The notes below the pieces were generated by a model. That model ran no database searches, was not told where the DNA came from, and was given only the letters and a program-made list of their open reading frames with translations. A program made the position numbers and the translations under genes. Below, piece by piece: positions 8,397 to 16,628 of a stretch of 64,000 nucleotides of DNA. Every line of letters starts with the position of its first letter. The stretch's first letter is position 1. The DNA is from Anaerosporomusa subterranea (GTDB lineage Bacteria > Bacillota > Negativicutes > Sporomusales > Acetonemataceae): NCBI RefSeq assembly GCF_001611555.1, contig NZ_LSGP01000017.1, positions 248,001 through 312,000 on the forward strand, written 5' to 3'.

Positions 8397-8455
8397 TTGA
8401 CAAGACTCCTTTGAGGAGACTATAATAAAAACGTTAAATCTCCTTAGAGGAGATT
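8397..8455 (+). promoter_or_regulatory. Consensus rightward promoter with two palindromic operators
   Basis: TTGACA (8397-8402), 18-base spacer, TATAAT (8421-8426): a perfect sigma-A promoter. The whole spacer is the palindrome AGACTCCTTTGAGGAGAC (8403-8420); a second palindrome AATCTCCTTAGAGGAGATT is at 8437-8455, centre-to-centre about 34 bases. A third half-site (GGAGACTT) is at about 8479. Presumed target of the divergent XRE protein. The downstream stretch 8456-9114 holds no recognisable gene; GACACCTGCCAATGGGGACA at about 8686 resembles tails found beside REP-type transposases. Confidence 0.75.
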
Positions 8456-9114
8456 CGTAAAAGGATGATAGCGCTATAGGAGACTTATCAATATAAGCTC
8501 AACCGTCAACTTCGGCTATATCCCAACAATTTATACTAATGTTTGCGGAGGCAAGTCTTTTTCTGATCTGTAAGAAAAAAATCTTTATTTATCATAATTA
8601 CCCCCCCTTGGCGTTTGCTAATAGGGAAACCTATGTCATGAAAAGTGTCATTTAGTCACAAACAATAAGCTGGCTGATCTAAATTGACACCTGCCAATGG
8701 GGACATAACCCTAGATCTTAATAGCCTATCAGGGCTAACCGGTCTAATTTCGTCCAACCGTAAGCTATCACTACAACAAACTAAGCCGCTCAACCGCTCT
8801 ACCCATCCATTCGCAGCCGGAACAGCGGCCAGTTTAGAAATCTGGCATGAAAGGAGTGAATCATTTTTCCCCGACAACTCAATAAAAAGCGAGGTGAAAC
8901 AGAAGCGGCATTCAAAGTGTCGAGTGAATGCTGCCCGGTTTCCTGCGCCCAAATTGCGTTGTAGCGAACGCATGCGGGCTATGAACTCATGGCAACTACA
9001 TTATAGCGCATCTGCCGGAGGCCGTAAACATACCGGTTTATTTGGCATGCCTGCGGCGGGGAGTACGCGCCTGGCAGTCGTTTGGCGCAGCCTAAAGAAA
9101 AGAAGGTGAAGGCT

Positions 9115-9303
9115 ATGGAGAGTAACACAGACCTGTCTGGTCAGGGAATACAAAGCCGGTTTGCCGCGAATTTATCGATGCTGTTTACTGAGATTCCATT
9201 TCTAGAACGGTTTGACCTGGCCCGACTGGAGTACATTCCTCGTCCGGACAGCAGGTCTTCGCTGGACTGGCTGGCGGATTTCGACCGCGGGTTGAGAAGA
9301 TAA
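9115..9303 (+). pseudogene. Hydroxypyruvate isomerase fragment (decayed or fused)
   Basis: 62 residues from an ATG with AAGGTGA upstream. Residues SRFAANLSMLFTEIPFLERF match the start of hydroxypyruvate isomerase (a TIM-barrel enzyme of about 260 residues), but the barrel is absent and the sequence jumps to an unrelated tail (YIPRPDSRSSLDWLADFDRG), ending in a double stop. The gene directly downstream is a tartronate-semialdehyde reductase-type dehydrogenase, the classical hyi neighbour, which supports the identification. It is either an internal-deletion relic or a translated leader. Confidence 0.55.
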
Positions 9304-9336
9304 TAAGCTTTAATGGGGAAGAGGGAGTGGATAGGC

Positions 9337-10227
9337 TTGAAAATCGGATTTATTGGACTTGGTATCATGGGTAAGCCGATGAGCAAAAATTTGTTGAAAG
9401 CCGGTTATGAGCTGATTGTATGCGACGTGACCAAAGCCGCGGTGGATGAAGTCGTTGCCGCCGGGGCGAACCGCGCGGCATCGCCGCGGGAGGTCGCCGC
9501 ACAGACCGAAGTGATCATTACCATGCTGCCTAATTCACCTCAGGTCAGGCAAGTCGTGCTGGGGGAAAACGGCCTCATTGAAGCGGCTAAAGCAGGATCA
9601 GTCTTGATTGATATGAGCTCGATCGCGCCGCTGGTGAGCCGGGAAATTGCCGCCAGTCTGGCGGAGAAGGGGATCGAGATGCTGGACGCGCCGGTAAGCG
9701 GCGGCGAGCCGAAAGCGATTGACGCGACCTTGTCGATCATGGTCGGCGGGAAAAAAGTGGTTTACAATCGATTGCATCCGGTGCTGAAGGCGATGGCGGC
9801 ATCTGTGGTGCTGGTTGGCGATATCGGAGCCGGCAATGTCGCTAAGCTTGCTAACCAAATTATTGTCGCCCTGAATATTGCCGCCGTGTCGGAGGCGCTG
9901 GTTCTGGCCGCCAAGGCCGGTGTCGAGCCGGAATTAGTGTATCAGGCAATACGGGGTGGCCTGGCCGGCAGCACGGTGCTGGATGCGAAAGCGCCGTTGA
10001 TGCTGGAGCGTAAGTTTAACCCCGGCTTCCGTATCGGTCTGCACATTAAGGATCTAACTAACGTGCTGGAGACCTCGCATGAGCTGGGCGTGCCGCTGCC
10101 GCTTACCGCCGCCGTCATGGAGATGCTGCAGGCGCTTAAGGCTGACGGACTGGCGGGAGCTGATCATGGCGCGCTGGTACAGTATTATGAAAAGCTGGCA
10201 AAGGTCACGTTAGCCCCGTTAGCATAA
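9337..10227 (+). CDS. garR: 2-hydroxy-3-oxopropionate (tartronate semialdehyde) reductase family
   Basis: 296 residues from TTG 9337 (GGGAGTGG ribosome site; the upstream ATG at 9313 would add residues before the Rossmann strand). The N-terminal NAD(P) fold KIGFIGLGIMGKPMSKNLLKAG, the substrate box DAPVSGGEPKAIDATLSIMVGG, and the catalytic lysine region GNVAKLANQIIVALNIAAVSEAL are diagnostic of the beta-hydroxyacid dehydrogenase family, closest in motif to GarR/GlxR. Reaction: reversible reduction of tartronate semialdehyde to D-glycerate; 3-hydroxyisobutyrate dehydrogenase is an alternative. It heads a run of same-strand genes with an aldolase-type enzyme and an aminotransferase. Confidence 0.8.
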   Translation: MKIGFIGLGIMGKPMSKNLLKAGYELIVCDVTKAAVDEVVAAGANRAASPREVAAQTEVIITMLPNSPQVRQVVLGENGLIEAAKAGSVLIDMSSIAPLVSREIAASLAEKGIEMLDAPVSGGEPKAIDATLSIMVGGKKVVYNRLHPVLKAMAASVVLVGDIGAGNVAKLANQIIVALNIAAVSEALVLAAKAGVEPELVYQAIRGGLAGSTVLDAKAPLMLERKFNPGFRIGLHIKDLTNVLETSHELGVPLPLTAAVMEMLQALKADGLAGADHGALVQYYEKLAKVTLAPLA

Positions 10228-10304
10228 GCTGCCGGCGCGTGGGCTGTTACGCTCTGGGCAATAGAGCTGAATATAAAAAAGCTAAGCAAGAGAGGAGAAG
10301 CAAA

Positions 10305-11225
10305 ATGAACAAAAGTACAACACAAAACAAGGTTGGATTCAGGCCCCGCGGAGTGATCCCGGCGGTGATAACCCCGCTGACGCCGGAAGGGAAATTTAAC
10401 GCAAAGGCAATGCGCAAGCTGATCAATTATCTGATTGACGGCGGCGTACACGGTCTGTTTGTTGTCGGTACTACCGGCGAATTTTACGGGCTGAGTTATG
10501 AAGAGAAACGGGAAATCTTTCAGGTTGTCATGGATGAGACCAGGCAAAGAGTGCCGGTTTATGCCGGAACAAACGGCATTACCACCCGGGAAAGCGTCGA
10601 ATTGACGCAGCTGGCGGAACAATGCGGCGTGGACGCGGTATCGGTCCTGACTCCCATGTTCATCAGTCCCAGCCAGGAGCAGCTGATTACCCACTACACA
10701 ACGATTGCGCAAAACACGTCCTTGCCTGTTCTGCTGTATAACAACCCTCCCAAGACCGGGGTCAATCTTGCCGCCGCTACTGTCGCCAAGCTGGCTGCGG
10801 TGCTGAACATCGTTAGCATCAAAGACTCCAGCGGCGATCTGACATTAACTACTGAATATATTCGTCTGACCAGAGACCGGGATGATTTTAACGTTTTGGT
10901 CGGGCGGGATACGCTTATTTATGGCGCTTTATGCTATGGCGCGGCGGGCTCGATTGCCGCCTGCGCCAACGTTGCGCCCAGGCTTTGCGCCGACATTTAC
11001 GACAAATTCATCGCTGGCGACCGTGAAGGTTCCCTTAATGCCCAGTTTACACTAGCGCCTTTGCGGATCGCCTTCACGATCGGCACGTTCCCTGCAGTCA
11101 TCAAAGAGTCTCTGAGTTTGCTTGGCATTGAGGCCGGGCCTTGCATGGAGCCGGTTGGGCCGATGACCCCGGAGGAACGGGTAAAGCTCCGTCAAGTGCT
11201 GATCGGAATGGGATTGCTTAAATAG
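10305..11225 (+). CDS. DapA/N-acetylneuraminate lyase family aldolase or dehydratase
   Basis: 306 residues from ATG 10305, chosen because GAGAGGAGAAG lies 6-8 bases upstream. It is a TIM-barrel class I aldolase: GVIPAVITPLTPEGKFN, the pyruvate-carboxylate loop VVGTTGEFYGLS, the proton-relay Tyr in LLYNNPPKTGVNL and the Schiff-base Lys in VSIKDSSGDL. Possible reactions include 4-hydroxy-tetrahydrodipicolinate synthase or, given the neighbouring tartronate-semialdehyde reductase, a 5-dehydro-4-deoxyglucarate dehydratase or related sugar-acid enzyme. It sits 77 bases after garR and 25 bases before the aminotransferase, so one operon is likely. Confidence 0.85.
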   Translation: MNKSTTQNKVGFRPRGVIPAVITPLTPEGKFNAKAMRKLINYLIDGGVHGLFVVGTTGEFYGLSYEEKREIFQVVMDETRQRVPVYAGTNGITTRESVELTQLAEQCGVDAVSVLTPMFISPSQEQLITHYTTIAQNTSLPVLLYNNPPKTGVNLAAATVAKLAAVLNIVSIKDSSGDLTLTTEYIRLTRDRDDFNVLVGRDTLIYGALCYGAAGSIAACANVAPRLCADIYDKFIAGDREGSLNAQFTLAPLRIAFTIGTFPAVIKESLSLLGIEAGPCMEPVGPMTPEERVKLRQVLIGMGLLK

Positions 11226-11250
11226 CTGCCCGAAAAGAGGAGGAAATGGT

Positions 11251-12429
11251 ATGGACATTAAAGCGGCGAAGCGAATGGACGTGGTTCCATTTTCCGGCAT
11301 CCGCAAGATTATGGAAAAAGGGGTTCAATTGGAGAAACAGGGGGTCAAGGTCATTCATCTGGAGATCGGGCGGCCCGATTTTGATACTCCTGTCAACATC
11401 AAACAGGCTGCCAAACGCTGCCTGGATGAAGGAAAGGTATTTTATACCTCCAACTATGGCATCCCAGAGCTGCGTAAGGCGATAACGGAAAAACTGGCAA
11501 CGGAAAATGGCGTGTCATACGATCCGGACACAGAAGTTATTGTTACTGTGGGATTAAGTGAAGCGATTTTCGATGTTCTGACCTCTCTGCTGGACGCAGG
11601 GGATGAGATATTAGTGCCTGATCCGGTCTGGTTGAATTACATTCATGTGCCAAGGCTGGTTGGGGCGGTTCCGGTGACGTACAACCTGTTGGAAAAGAAT
11701 AATTACCAATTGGATATTGCGGAAATCGAGCGCAAAATAACCAGCAAAACGAAAATGATCGCCATCATTACGCCGAATAACCCAACCGGCGGCGTACTGA
11801 ACAAGGACGTATTGGAAAAGCTGGCGGCAATCGCGATTAAGCACAACTTGATCGTGCTTTCCGATGAGATTTACGAAAAGATTATTTACGATGGCAATAC
11901 CCACTATAGCATAGCTTCATTTCCCGGCATGAAGCAGAGAACCGTGACGCTAAACGGTTTCTCAAAAGCCTATTCGATGACAGGCTGGCGACTGGGCTAC
12001 ATGGCCGCTCCGGCAGCGATTATCGACGCGTCAGTGAGAATGCATCAGTATATCACGACCTGTGCGTTATCGTTTGGCCAGTATGCGGCGATTGAGGCGC
12101 TGAAGAATTCTGATGATTCAGTTTCTGGTATGGTAGCTGAATACCAGCGGAGACGGGACTATGTTGTGCAGGCGATCAATGGTATTGACCGCTTAAGCTG
12201 CCAGAAACCGGGCGGCGCATTCTATGTGTTTGTTAATATCAAACAGCTGAACCGAACCGATGAAGAGGTTGCGGAGTATTTGCTGCATGACGCCGGAGTG
12301 ACACTGGTTCCAGGAACCGCTTTTGGCGATAATGGGGCCGGCTATTTGCGGCTGTCCTACGCCAACAGCTATGAAAATCTGGTAGAAGCCTGCGAACGGA
12401 TAAAACGCTCCATTGAAAAATTGCAATAA
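11251..12429 (+). CDS. Class I aminotransferase (aspartate aminotransferase subfamily)
   Basis: 392 residues, full length. AGGAGG is 7-8 bases before the ATG. Key motifs: HLEIGRPDFDTP (N-terminal arm), ITPNNPTGGVL (PLP phosphate/substrate loop), LSDEIYEKIIYDG (Asp binding PLP nitrogen), and NGFSKAYSMTGWRLGYMAAP (PLP lysine, conserved Arg), with the C-terminal carboxylate-binding Arg in YLRLSYANSYENL. It shares its subfamily with the truncated gene at the window start. Operon context with aldolase and dehydrogenase suggests it feeds a catabolic amino-acid or oxo-acid. Confidence 0.92.
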   Translation: MDIKAAKRMDVVPFSGIRKIMEKGVQLEKQGVKVIHLEIGRPDFDTPVNIKQAAKRCLDEGKVFYTSNYGIPELRKAITEKLATENGVSYDPDTEVIVTVGLSEAIFDVLTSLLDAGDEILVPDPVWLNYIHVPRLVGAVPVTYNLLEKNNYQLDIAEIERKITSKTKMIAIITPNNPTGGVLNKDVLEKLAAIAIKHNLIVLSDEIYEKIIYDGNTHYSIASFPGMKQRTVTLNGFSKAYSMTGWRLGYMAAPAAIIDASVRMHQYITTCALSFGQYAAIEALKNSDDSVSGMVAEYQRRRDYVVQAINGIDRLSCQKPGGAFYVFVNIKQLNRTDEEVAEYLLHDAGVTLVPGTAFGDNGAGYLRLSYANSYENLVEACERIKRSIEKLQ

Positions 12430-12468
12430 GCGGTAGAAGCCAAGGCGGGACAGTAGCTGACGAAAGGA

Positions 12469-12575
12469 AGACTGCTTCGTCCTCGCAGTGACATGGTAGT
12501 TTTTAGTGTTTAGTTTTTAGAGGGGGCTACAAACTACGAACTACCGTGCCATCGCGAGCGGAGCGCGACGATTTT
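12469..12575. repeat. REP-like inverted repeat pair
   Basis: Left copy reads (reverse strand) CTACCATGTCACTGCGAGG; right copy CTACCGTGCCATCGCGAGCG, facing each other around a TAGTTTTTAG-rich centre. The TGTCAYTGCGAGGAGCGAAGC type motif is a widespread bacterial interspersed repeat. Position between operon end and the symporter gene suggests an mRNA-processing or terminator-like hairpin. Confidence 0.6.
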
Positions 12576-12669
12576 CTTGTTTCGTAATTGACTGCCTGGA
12601 ATGAGTGCGGCTGGGCTGCCTATTTGCATTGCGGAATTCGCGTATGGAAATTAGCGGGGAGGCGTGAGT

Positions 12670-13899
12670 ATGAAAAAAATTCCGTTATCACAGAAAATAG
12701 TGATTGCCATTATCCTGGGAGCGGTAGTCGGGATGAGTACGGGAAAGACATGGACTCCTTATCTTGAGCCGCTGGGGAAGATATTCATCAATCTGTTGAA
12801 GATGGTTGTCGTTCCTTTAGTATTCAGTTCAATTACCCTGGGCGTTGCTCAGATTGCCGATATCAAGCAGTTTGGCCGCATTGGCGTAAAAGTCGCTATG
12901 TATTATTTTGTAACAACGATCGTCGCCGCATTAATCGGAGTCGGTTGCGCGCTCCTCATTCAGCCCGGCTTAGGCTTTGCGGTTGAGAGCGCTGAAAAGG
13001 TGAAGGCGGCAAATCCGCCCGCCTTAATGGATGTGCTTGTCGGCATGATTCCGAGCAATGTTATTGATGCCATGGCGAAAATGGATCTGAATGCCATAAT
13101 ATTCTTTTCTATTATGTTGGGAATCGCCCTGGTCTTAATCGGCGACAAGAAAAAAGCGATCGTCGATGTGCTGATTTCCTTTAATGCGGCCATGATCAGG
13201 CTGACCGAAATCTGCATACAGTTCGCTCCGATCGGCGTCTTTGCATTAATGACGATTACGACCGGAAAATATGGTTTGAGTTTAGTTAAGCCGCTTGCCA
13301 AGTTTTTCGCCGCCGAATACCTGGCTATGCTTTTACAAATATTTGTCGTGTATGCTGCGATAACATTCCTGATTGTGAAAGTAAATTTCTTTACCTATCT
13401 GAATCGGATCAAAGATGTCATTATCATGGCTGTAAGTACAACCAGCAGCGCGGCGACCTTGCCGCTTGAGCTGGAGGTTGCCCAGTCCAAGCTGGGGATT
13501 CCGTCGCATCTTGCCGGATTTTCTTTGCCGCTGGGAGCAACGATTAATCAGCATGGAGCAGCGTTGAACATACCGATTTGCGTTATATTCTCGGCTCAGG
13601 CATTTGGCTTGAATTTGGGCCTGGGCGACATCTTCACGATAACATTCCTGGCAATTATCATGTCGACAGGAGCCGCGGGCGTTCCTGCCAGCGCCAGCGT
13701 ATTCGTGCTGATGATACTAAGCCGGTTTGGCCTGCCGGCGGAAGCGTTCGCGATGATTCTGGCTGTATACACATTGCTTGACATGGGTCTTACCGCCGTT
13801 AATGTCGTCGGCGACCTGGTCTGTGTCAGCGCCGTAGCGGAAGCGGAGAACCTTCAGGACAGATCGGCCTGGGATACAAACCGCTCGACAACGGTCTGA
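12670..13899 (+). CDS. Dicarboxylate/amino acid:cation symporter (DAACS family)
   Basis: 409 residues with about eight membrane segments. The start ATG 12670 is preferred over GTG 12664 because GGGGAGG lies 8 bases upstream of it. Family hallmarks: NLLKMVVVPLVFSSI, the Ser-rich reentrant loop VSTTSSAATLPLELEVAQ, and GATINQHGAALN plus STGAAGVPASASVFVL with NVVGDLVCVSAVA near the C-terminus, the sites that bind Na+/H+ and the carboxylate substrate in GltP/DctA proteins. It probably imports glutamate, aspartate or C4-dicarboxylate for the preceding enzymes. Inner membrane. Confidence 0.92.
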   Translation: MKKIPLSQKIVIAIILGAVVGMSTGKTWTPYLEPLGKIFINLLKMVVVPLVFSSITLGVAQIADIKQFGRIGVKVAMYYFVTTIVAALIGVGCALLIQPGLGFAVESAEKVKAANPPALMDVLVGMIPSNVIDAMAKMDLNAIIFFSIMLGIALVLIGDKKKAIVDVLISFNAAMIRLTEICIQFAPIGVFALMTITTGKYGLSLVKPLAKFFAAEYLAMLLQIFVVYAAITFLIVKVNFFTYLNRIKDVIIMAVSTTSSAATLPLELEVAQSKLGIPSHLAGFSLPLGATINQHGAALNIPICVIFSAQAFGLNLGLGDIFTITFLAIIMSTGAAGVPASASVFVLMILSRFGLPAEAFAMILAVYTLLDMGLTAVNVVGDLVCVSAVAEAENLQDRSAWDTNRSTTV

Positions 13900-13976
13900 T
13901 ATTTCAATACGAAGAGGTCATTATCAAGAAAGGCCTGGTTGGCGTAACACACCCCACCCTTCGCACAGTGCCTAGT

Positions 13977-14005
13977 GTTGAGCGTGCCTGGACGGCACGC
14001 TCAAC
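13977..14005. terminator. GC-rich hairpin downstream of the symporter gene
   Basis: GTTGAGCGTGCC and GGCACGCTCAAC are perfect 12-base arms around TGGAC; no T-run follows, so it may act as an mRNA 3'-end protector rather than a classic terminator. Confidence 0.45.
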
Positions 14006-14038
14006 TGAGTGAAACGACGTGGCAATCTATTTACATGC

Positions 14039-14084
14039 GTAACCAATAAGCATGGGCTGCACAAAGCCCATGCTTATTGGTTAC
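14039..14084. repeat. Perfect 20-base inverted repeat
   Basis: GTAACCAATAAGCATGGGCT and AGCCCATGCTTATTGGTTAC flank a 6-base loop GCACAA. A 20-bp perfect stem would be very stable in RNA. There is no T-run. The rest of 13900-14405 has no convincing gene. Confidence 0.6.
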
Positions 14085-14405
14085 GGAGGCAGTTTAACAG
14101 ATGTGTTTGACCGCTAAAATGCCAATGCTGCACGCTGCCAAAGGAGTACCGGCCATGTTACGTCTGCTATCGGCATCAGTCATCGCGCGAGCGCGGCGAT
14201 CCTCCCTGGCTGTTTGCTCCAAGAGGCTGATCTACCCTCGAATATATGGCAGACAGCCAAAGGAACCCGATAACTGTTTAGCAACGGAAAGCAAGGTATC
14301 CTTGCCGGCATGAAAATCGAGGACTATTAAGAAGTTAACGCGAAAAAGGAAGATCGCCTTGTATGAGGAATATAGTTGTTAGGTTCTTTTTAAAGGAGTT
14401 TTATT

Positions 14406-14978
14406 ATGCCAGTGTCTCCTACCCCGCCAACAATGCCAACGCCGCCTGTTGCACCAACAATTACTCCGGCAAGCTCAAATACAGCTCCTGCTCTTCCGGC
14501 GGCCTCTCATAGTGGCGCGCCCCAAAACGTAAGTAAGCCGGTCAACTCAGAAGTGTCAGGTATCGTGAAGGAACTGGAAGGGATAAGGAAGGCTTTCCAG
14601 GGGAAGCCGCCACAGACCAAAGACGGCGGGAAGACAGAGCCTGCCGCAGCAGCAACAACCAAAACAAATAGTATCAAGGCCGCTCCCGCGCCCTATGTTT
14701 CTCAGGAGCGGGACTCTGCGCAAACTGTCGTTTCCCCTAAGCCGCTAGTAGATAACAAACCGTTCAGTGTAAGCTATCTTCCTTTTGTCGGGATCGTGGG
14801 GATAGTTGCCATCCTCTTACTGGGCCTGCGTTTATTTAAAAGGCCAACGAAGCAACCCCGCACTCCTGACTATTCTAATGCAACGATGACAGCCATGAAT
14901 AATGAGGGCATAGATGCAGTTGCACCTCAGCAGACTATGGCGCCTAAAGGTAAAAGTAACTTTGAAGTTCGAGTATAG
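14406..14978 (+). CDS. Pro/Ala-rich single-pass membrane protein, unknown function
   Basis: 190 residues from an ATG preceded by AAAGGAG. The first 120 residues are a low-complexity Pro/Ala/Thr/Ser region (MPVSPTPPTMPTPPVAPTI at the start), with a short helical stretch EVSGIVKELEGIRKAF. One transmembrane segment at about 122-143 (YLPFVGIVGIVAILLLGLRL) is followed by a basic stop-transfer RPTKQPR and a 45-residue tail. It has no signal peptide, so topology may be N-out/C-in or a linker protein of an envelope complex. No family recognised. Confidence 0.6.
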   Translation: MPVSPTPPTMPTPPVAPTITPASSNTAPALPAASHSGAPQNVSKPVNSEVSGIVKELEGIRKAFQGKPPQTKDGGKTEPAAAATTKTNSIKAAPAPYVSQERDSAQTVVSPKPLVDNKPFSVSYLPFVGIVGIVAILLLGLRLFKRPTKQPRTPDYSNATMTAMNNEGIDAVAPQQTMAPKGKSNFEVRV

Positions 14979-15183
14979 TTCCAGCATTTAAAATCAATTA
15001 TTGACAGCGTTTTTTTGCTTAGAAGTATAGAGGTTATCAGCTTTTCTTTTCATGAACACGCCTGGCTTGAAGAATTCGTACATAACCATTTCACCTTAAC
15101 CATGTTATAATCAGTTTAATAAGCTGGGAATAGGTAGCTAGGGTTCCGCCTGAATTATAAGGGTCAGCGACCAAGCGCTACAT

Positions 15184-15205
15184 CCCTGTCCCAATTGGGA
15201 CAGGG
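15184..15205. repeat. 22-base perfect palindrome
   Basis: CCCTGTCCCAATTGGGACAGGG reads as its own reverse complement (11-base arms, given here as two adjacent halves CCCTGTCCCAA and TTGGGACAGGG). It lies between two genes, just before a larger hairpin; it could be a protein-binding site or a remnant of a REP-type repeat. Confidence 0.5.
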
Positions 15206-15220
15206 GCACCTATTGGCACA

Positions 15221-15287
15221 AAAAGCCCGAGGGGGATAGCTTGGCGTACTTCGTGTGCGCCGAGATATTTCCCTCGGGCTTTTCTTT
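15221..15287 (+). terminator. Large stem-loop with T-run ahead of the HAD-Nudix gene
   Basis: AAAAGCCCGAGGG pairs perfectly with CCCTCGGGCTTTT; an inner arm TTGGCG/CGCCGA lies in the loop, and CTTTTCTTT follows. It stands only 20 bases before the gene's start, so it might be an attenuator as well as a terminator for an upstream transcript. Confidence 0.6.
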
Positions 15288-15306
15288 GGAAAAGGAGTGA
15301 TGGCAT

Positions 15307-16545
15307 ATGTTAGCGGAAAGATACGATGTATTCTTATTTGACCTGGATGGGGTAATTTACATCGGCGATCAGCTTTTACCAGGCAGTAAGGAGGCGATTG
15401 AAGAACTGCGAAAAAGGGGAAAGCAACTCTATTTTCTAACCAATGATCCGCGGTTTTTGCGTCAGGAATTGTGTGAACGATTATCGCATCTGGGAATAGC
15501 CGTCAGTCCGGAAGAGTGTATTACGTCCGGCTGGGCCACGGTGCATTACCTCGTTCAACACGCTATCCATTGTGTGTATGTGATTGGCACGGAAAGCTTA
15601 AAAACGGAAATAGTTAATCAGGGTATAACAGTGGTGACGCAAGGGGATTGTCAGGCGGTCGTCGTCGGTTATTGCGAGAATACGACTTTTCACGAAGTTC
15701 AGCAGGCAGTCAGGCAAATTGAAAGAGGTGCTCAATTCATTGCCACCAATCCGGATTCATCGTTTCCTGGTGCGCAGGGGCGATGTGTGGCTACGGGAGC
15801 CATTGTGCAAGCCGTACAAGTGGCATGCGGCCAGCGTCCCGTCATGATCGGCAAGCCGTATGCGCCGATGTTCCATATGGCACTGAGAAAGGTAGTGAAC
15901 CATACACGGGTGGTGATGATCGGCGACAGTCCGGATACCGATATTTTGGGGGCGCATCAATGCGGCATTGATGCCATACTAGTGGACCGGGAACCGCGTT
16001 ATTATCCGGTACATGGTGATTACCGCTGTCCCAACGCTACAATTAAAAATTTGCTGGATTTGTTTAGCCCTAATAGTGTCTCAGTGGACTGGAGTTTCCC
16101 TGGGTTTCCCTGGCCGGACACGATAGAACCGGGAGTAGCAGCAGTGATTTTCAACGAATGGGGTCAGATTTTTTTGGTCAAGCGCGCGGATAACGGGCTT
16201 TGGGGTCTGCCGTCAGGTCATGTGGAAGTGGCTGAGACCGTTACGGAAGCCATTGGCCGGGAACTCTATGAAGAAACAGGATTGATTGTAGCCGTTGAAA
16301 AATTAGTGGGGGTCTATTCAGACCCCGTTACTCAGGTTTTCAGCTATCCATCAGGTAAGATTACGCATTTCATTACCTTATGTTTTCTGTGCAGCATAAA
16401 AGGGGGAACTTTACAGGTAGATTATAACGAGATCAACGAGGCGGCCTTTTTCGATATTGGGCAATTGCCTTCAAAACTGATGACGATGCATCCTCAGTGG
16501 CTCGCAGATGCCTTGGCCGGGGCGAATGGGGCATTAATCAGATAG
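15307..16545 (+). CDS. HAD-IIA phosphatase fused to a Nudix hydrolase
   Basis: 412 residues in two domains. Residues 1-250 are a NagD/PGP-type HAD-IIA phosphatase: FDLDGV with nucleophile Asp12 and Asp14, FLTNDPRF (motif II), IGKPYAP lysine (motif III), MIGDSPDTDI (motif IV). Residues 270-405 are a Nudix domain with an exact box G304-x5-E310-x7-RELYEETGL (304-326). HAD-IIA enzymes dephosphorylate small sugar or nucleotide phosphates; Nudix enzymes hydrolyse nucleoside diphosphate derivatives, so sequential action on one substrate is plausible. AAGGAG precedes the ATG. Both active sites appear intact. Confidence 0.9.
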   Translation: MLAERYDVFLFDLDGVIYIGDQLLPGSKEAIEELRKRGKQLYFLTNDPRFLRQELCERLSHLGIAVSPEECITSGWATVHYLVQHAIHCVYVIGTESLKTEIVNQGITVVTQGDCQAVVVGYCENTTFHEVQQAVRQIERGAQFIATNPDSSFPGAQGRCVATGAIVQAVQVACGQRPVMIGKPYAPMFHMALRKVVNHTRVVMIGDSPDTDILGAHQCGIDAILVDREPRYYPVHGDYRCPNATIKNLLDLFSPNSVSVDWSFPGFPWPDTIEPGVAAVIFNEWGQIFLVKRADNGLWGLPSGHVEVAETVTEAIGRELYEETGLIVAVEKLVGVYSDPVTQVFSYPSGKITHFITLCFLCSIKGGTLQVDYNEINEAAFFDIGQLPSKLMTMHPQWLADALAGANGALIR

Positions 16546-16628
16546 GGGCAGGGCAATGGCAAATTGAGTGGTGTAGGGTCTGGTTTTTCATGGTATAATA
16601 AGGAAATTAAATAAAAGGAGAATACACT

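Noticed and set aside
8684-9109. 141-residue open frame on the + strand between the XRE and garR regions
   Set aside because: No ribosome site, unusual composition, no recognisable domain, and its start overlaps a REP-type tail sequence; it is more likely non-coding.
14101-14340. Possible riboswitch-like leader before the Pro-rich membrane protein gene
   Set aside because: Some stems are present, but I could not match the conserved core of the c-di-GMP, cobalamin or other classes I know.
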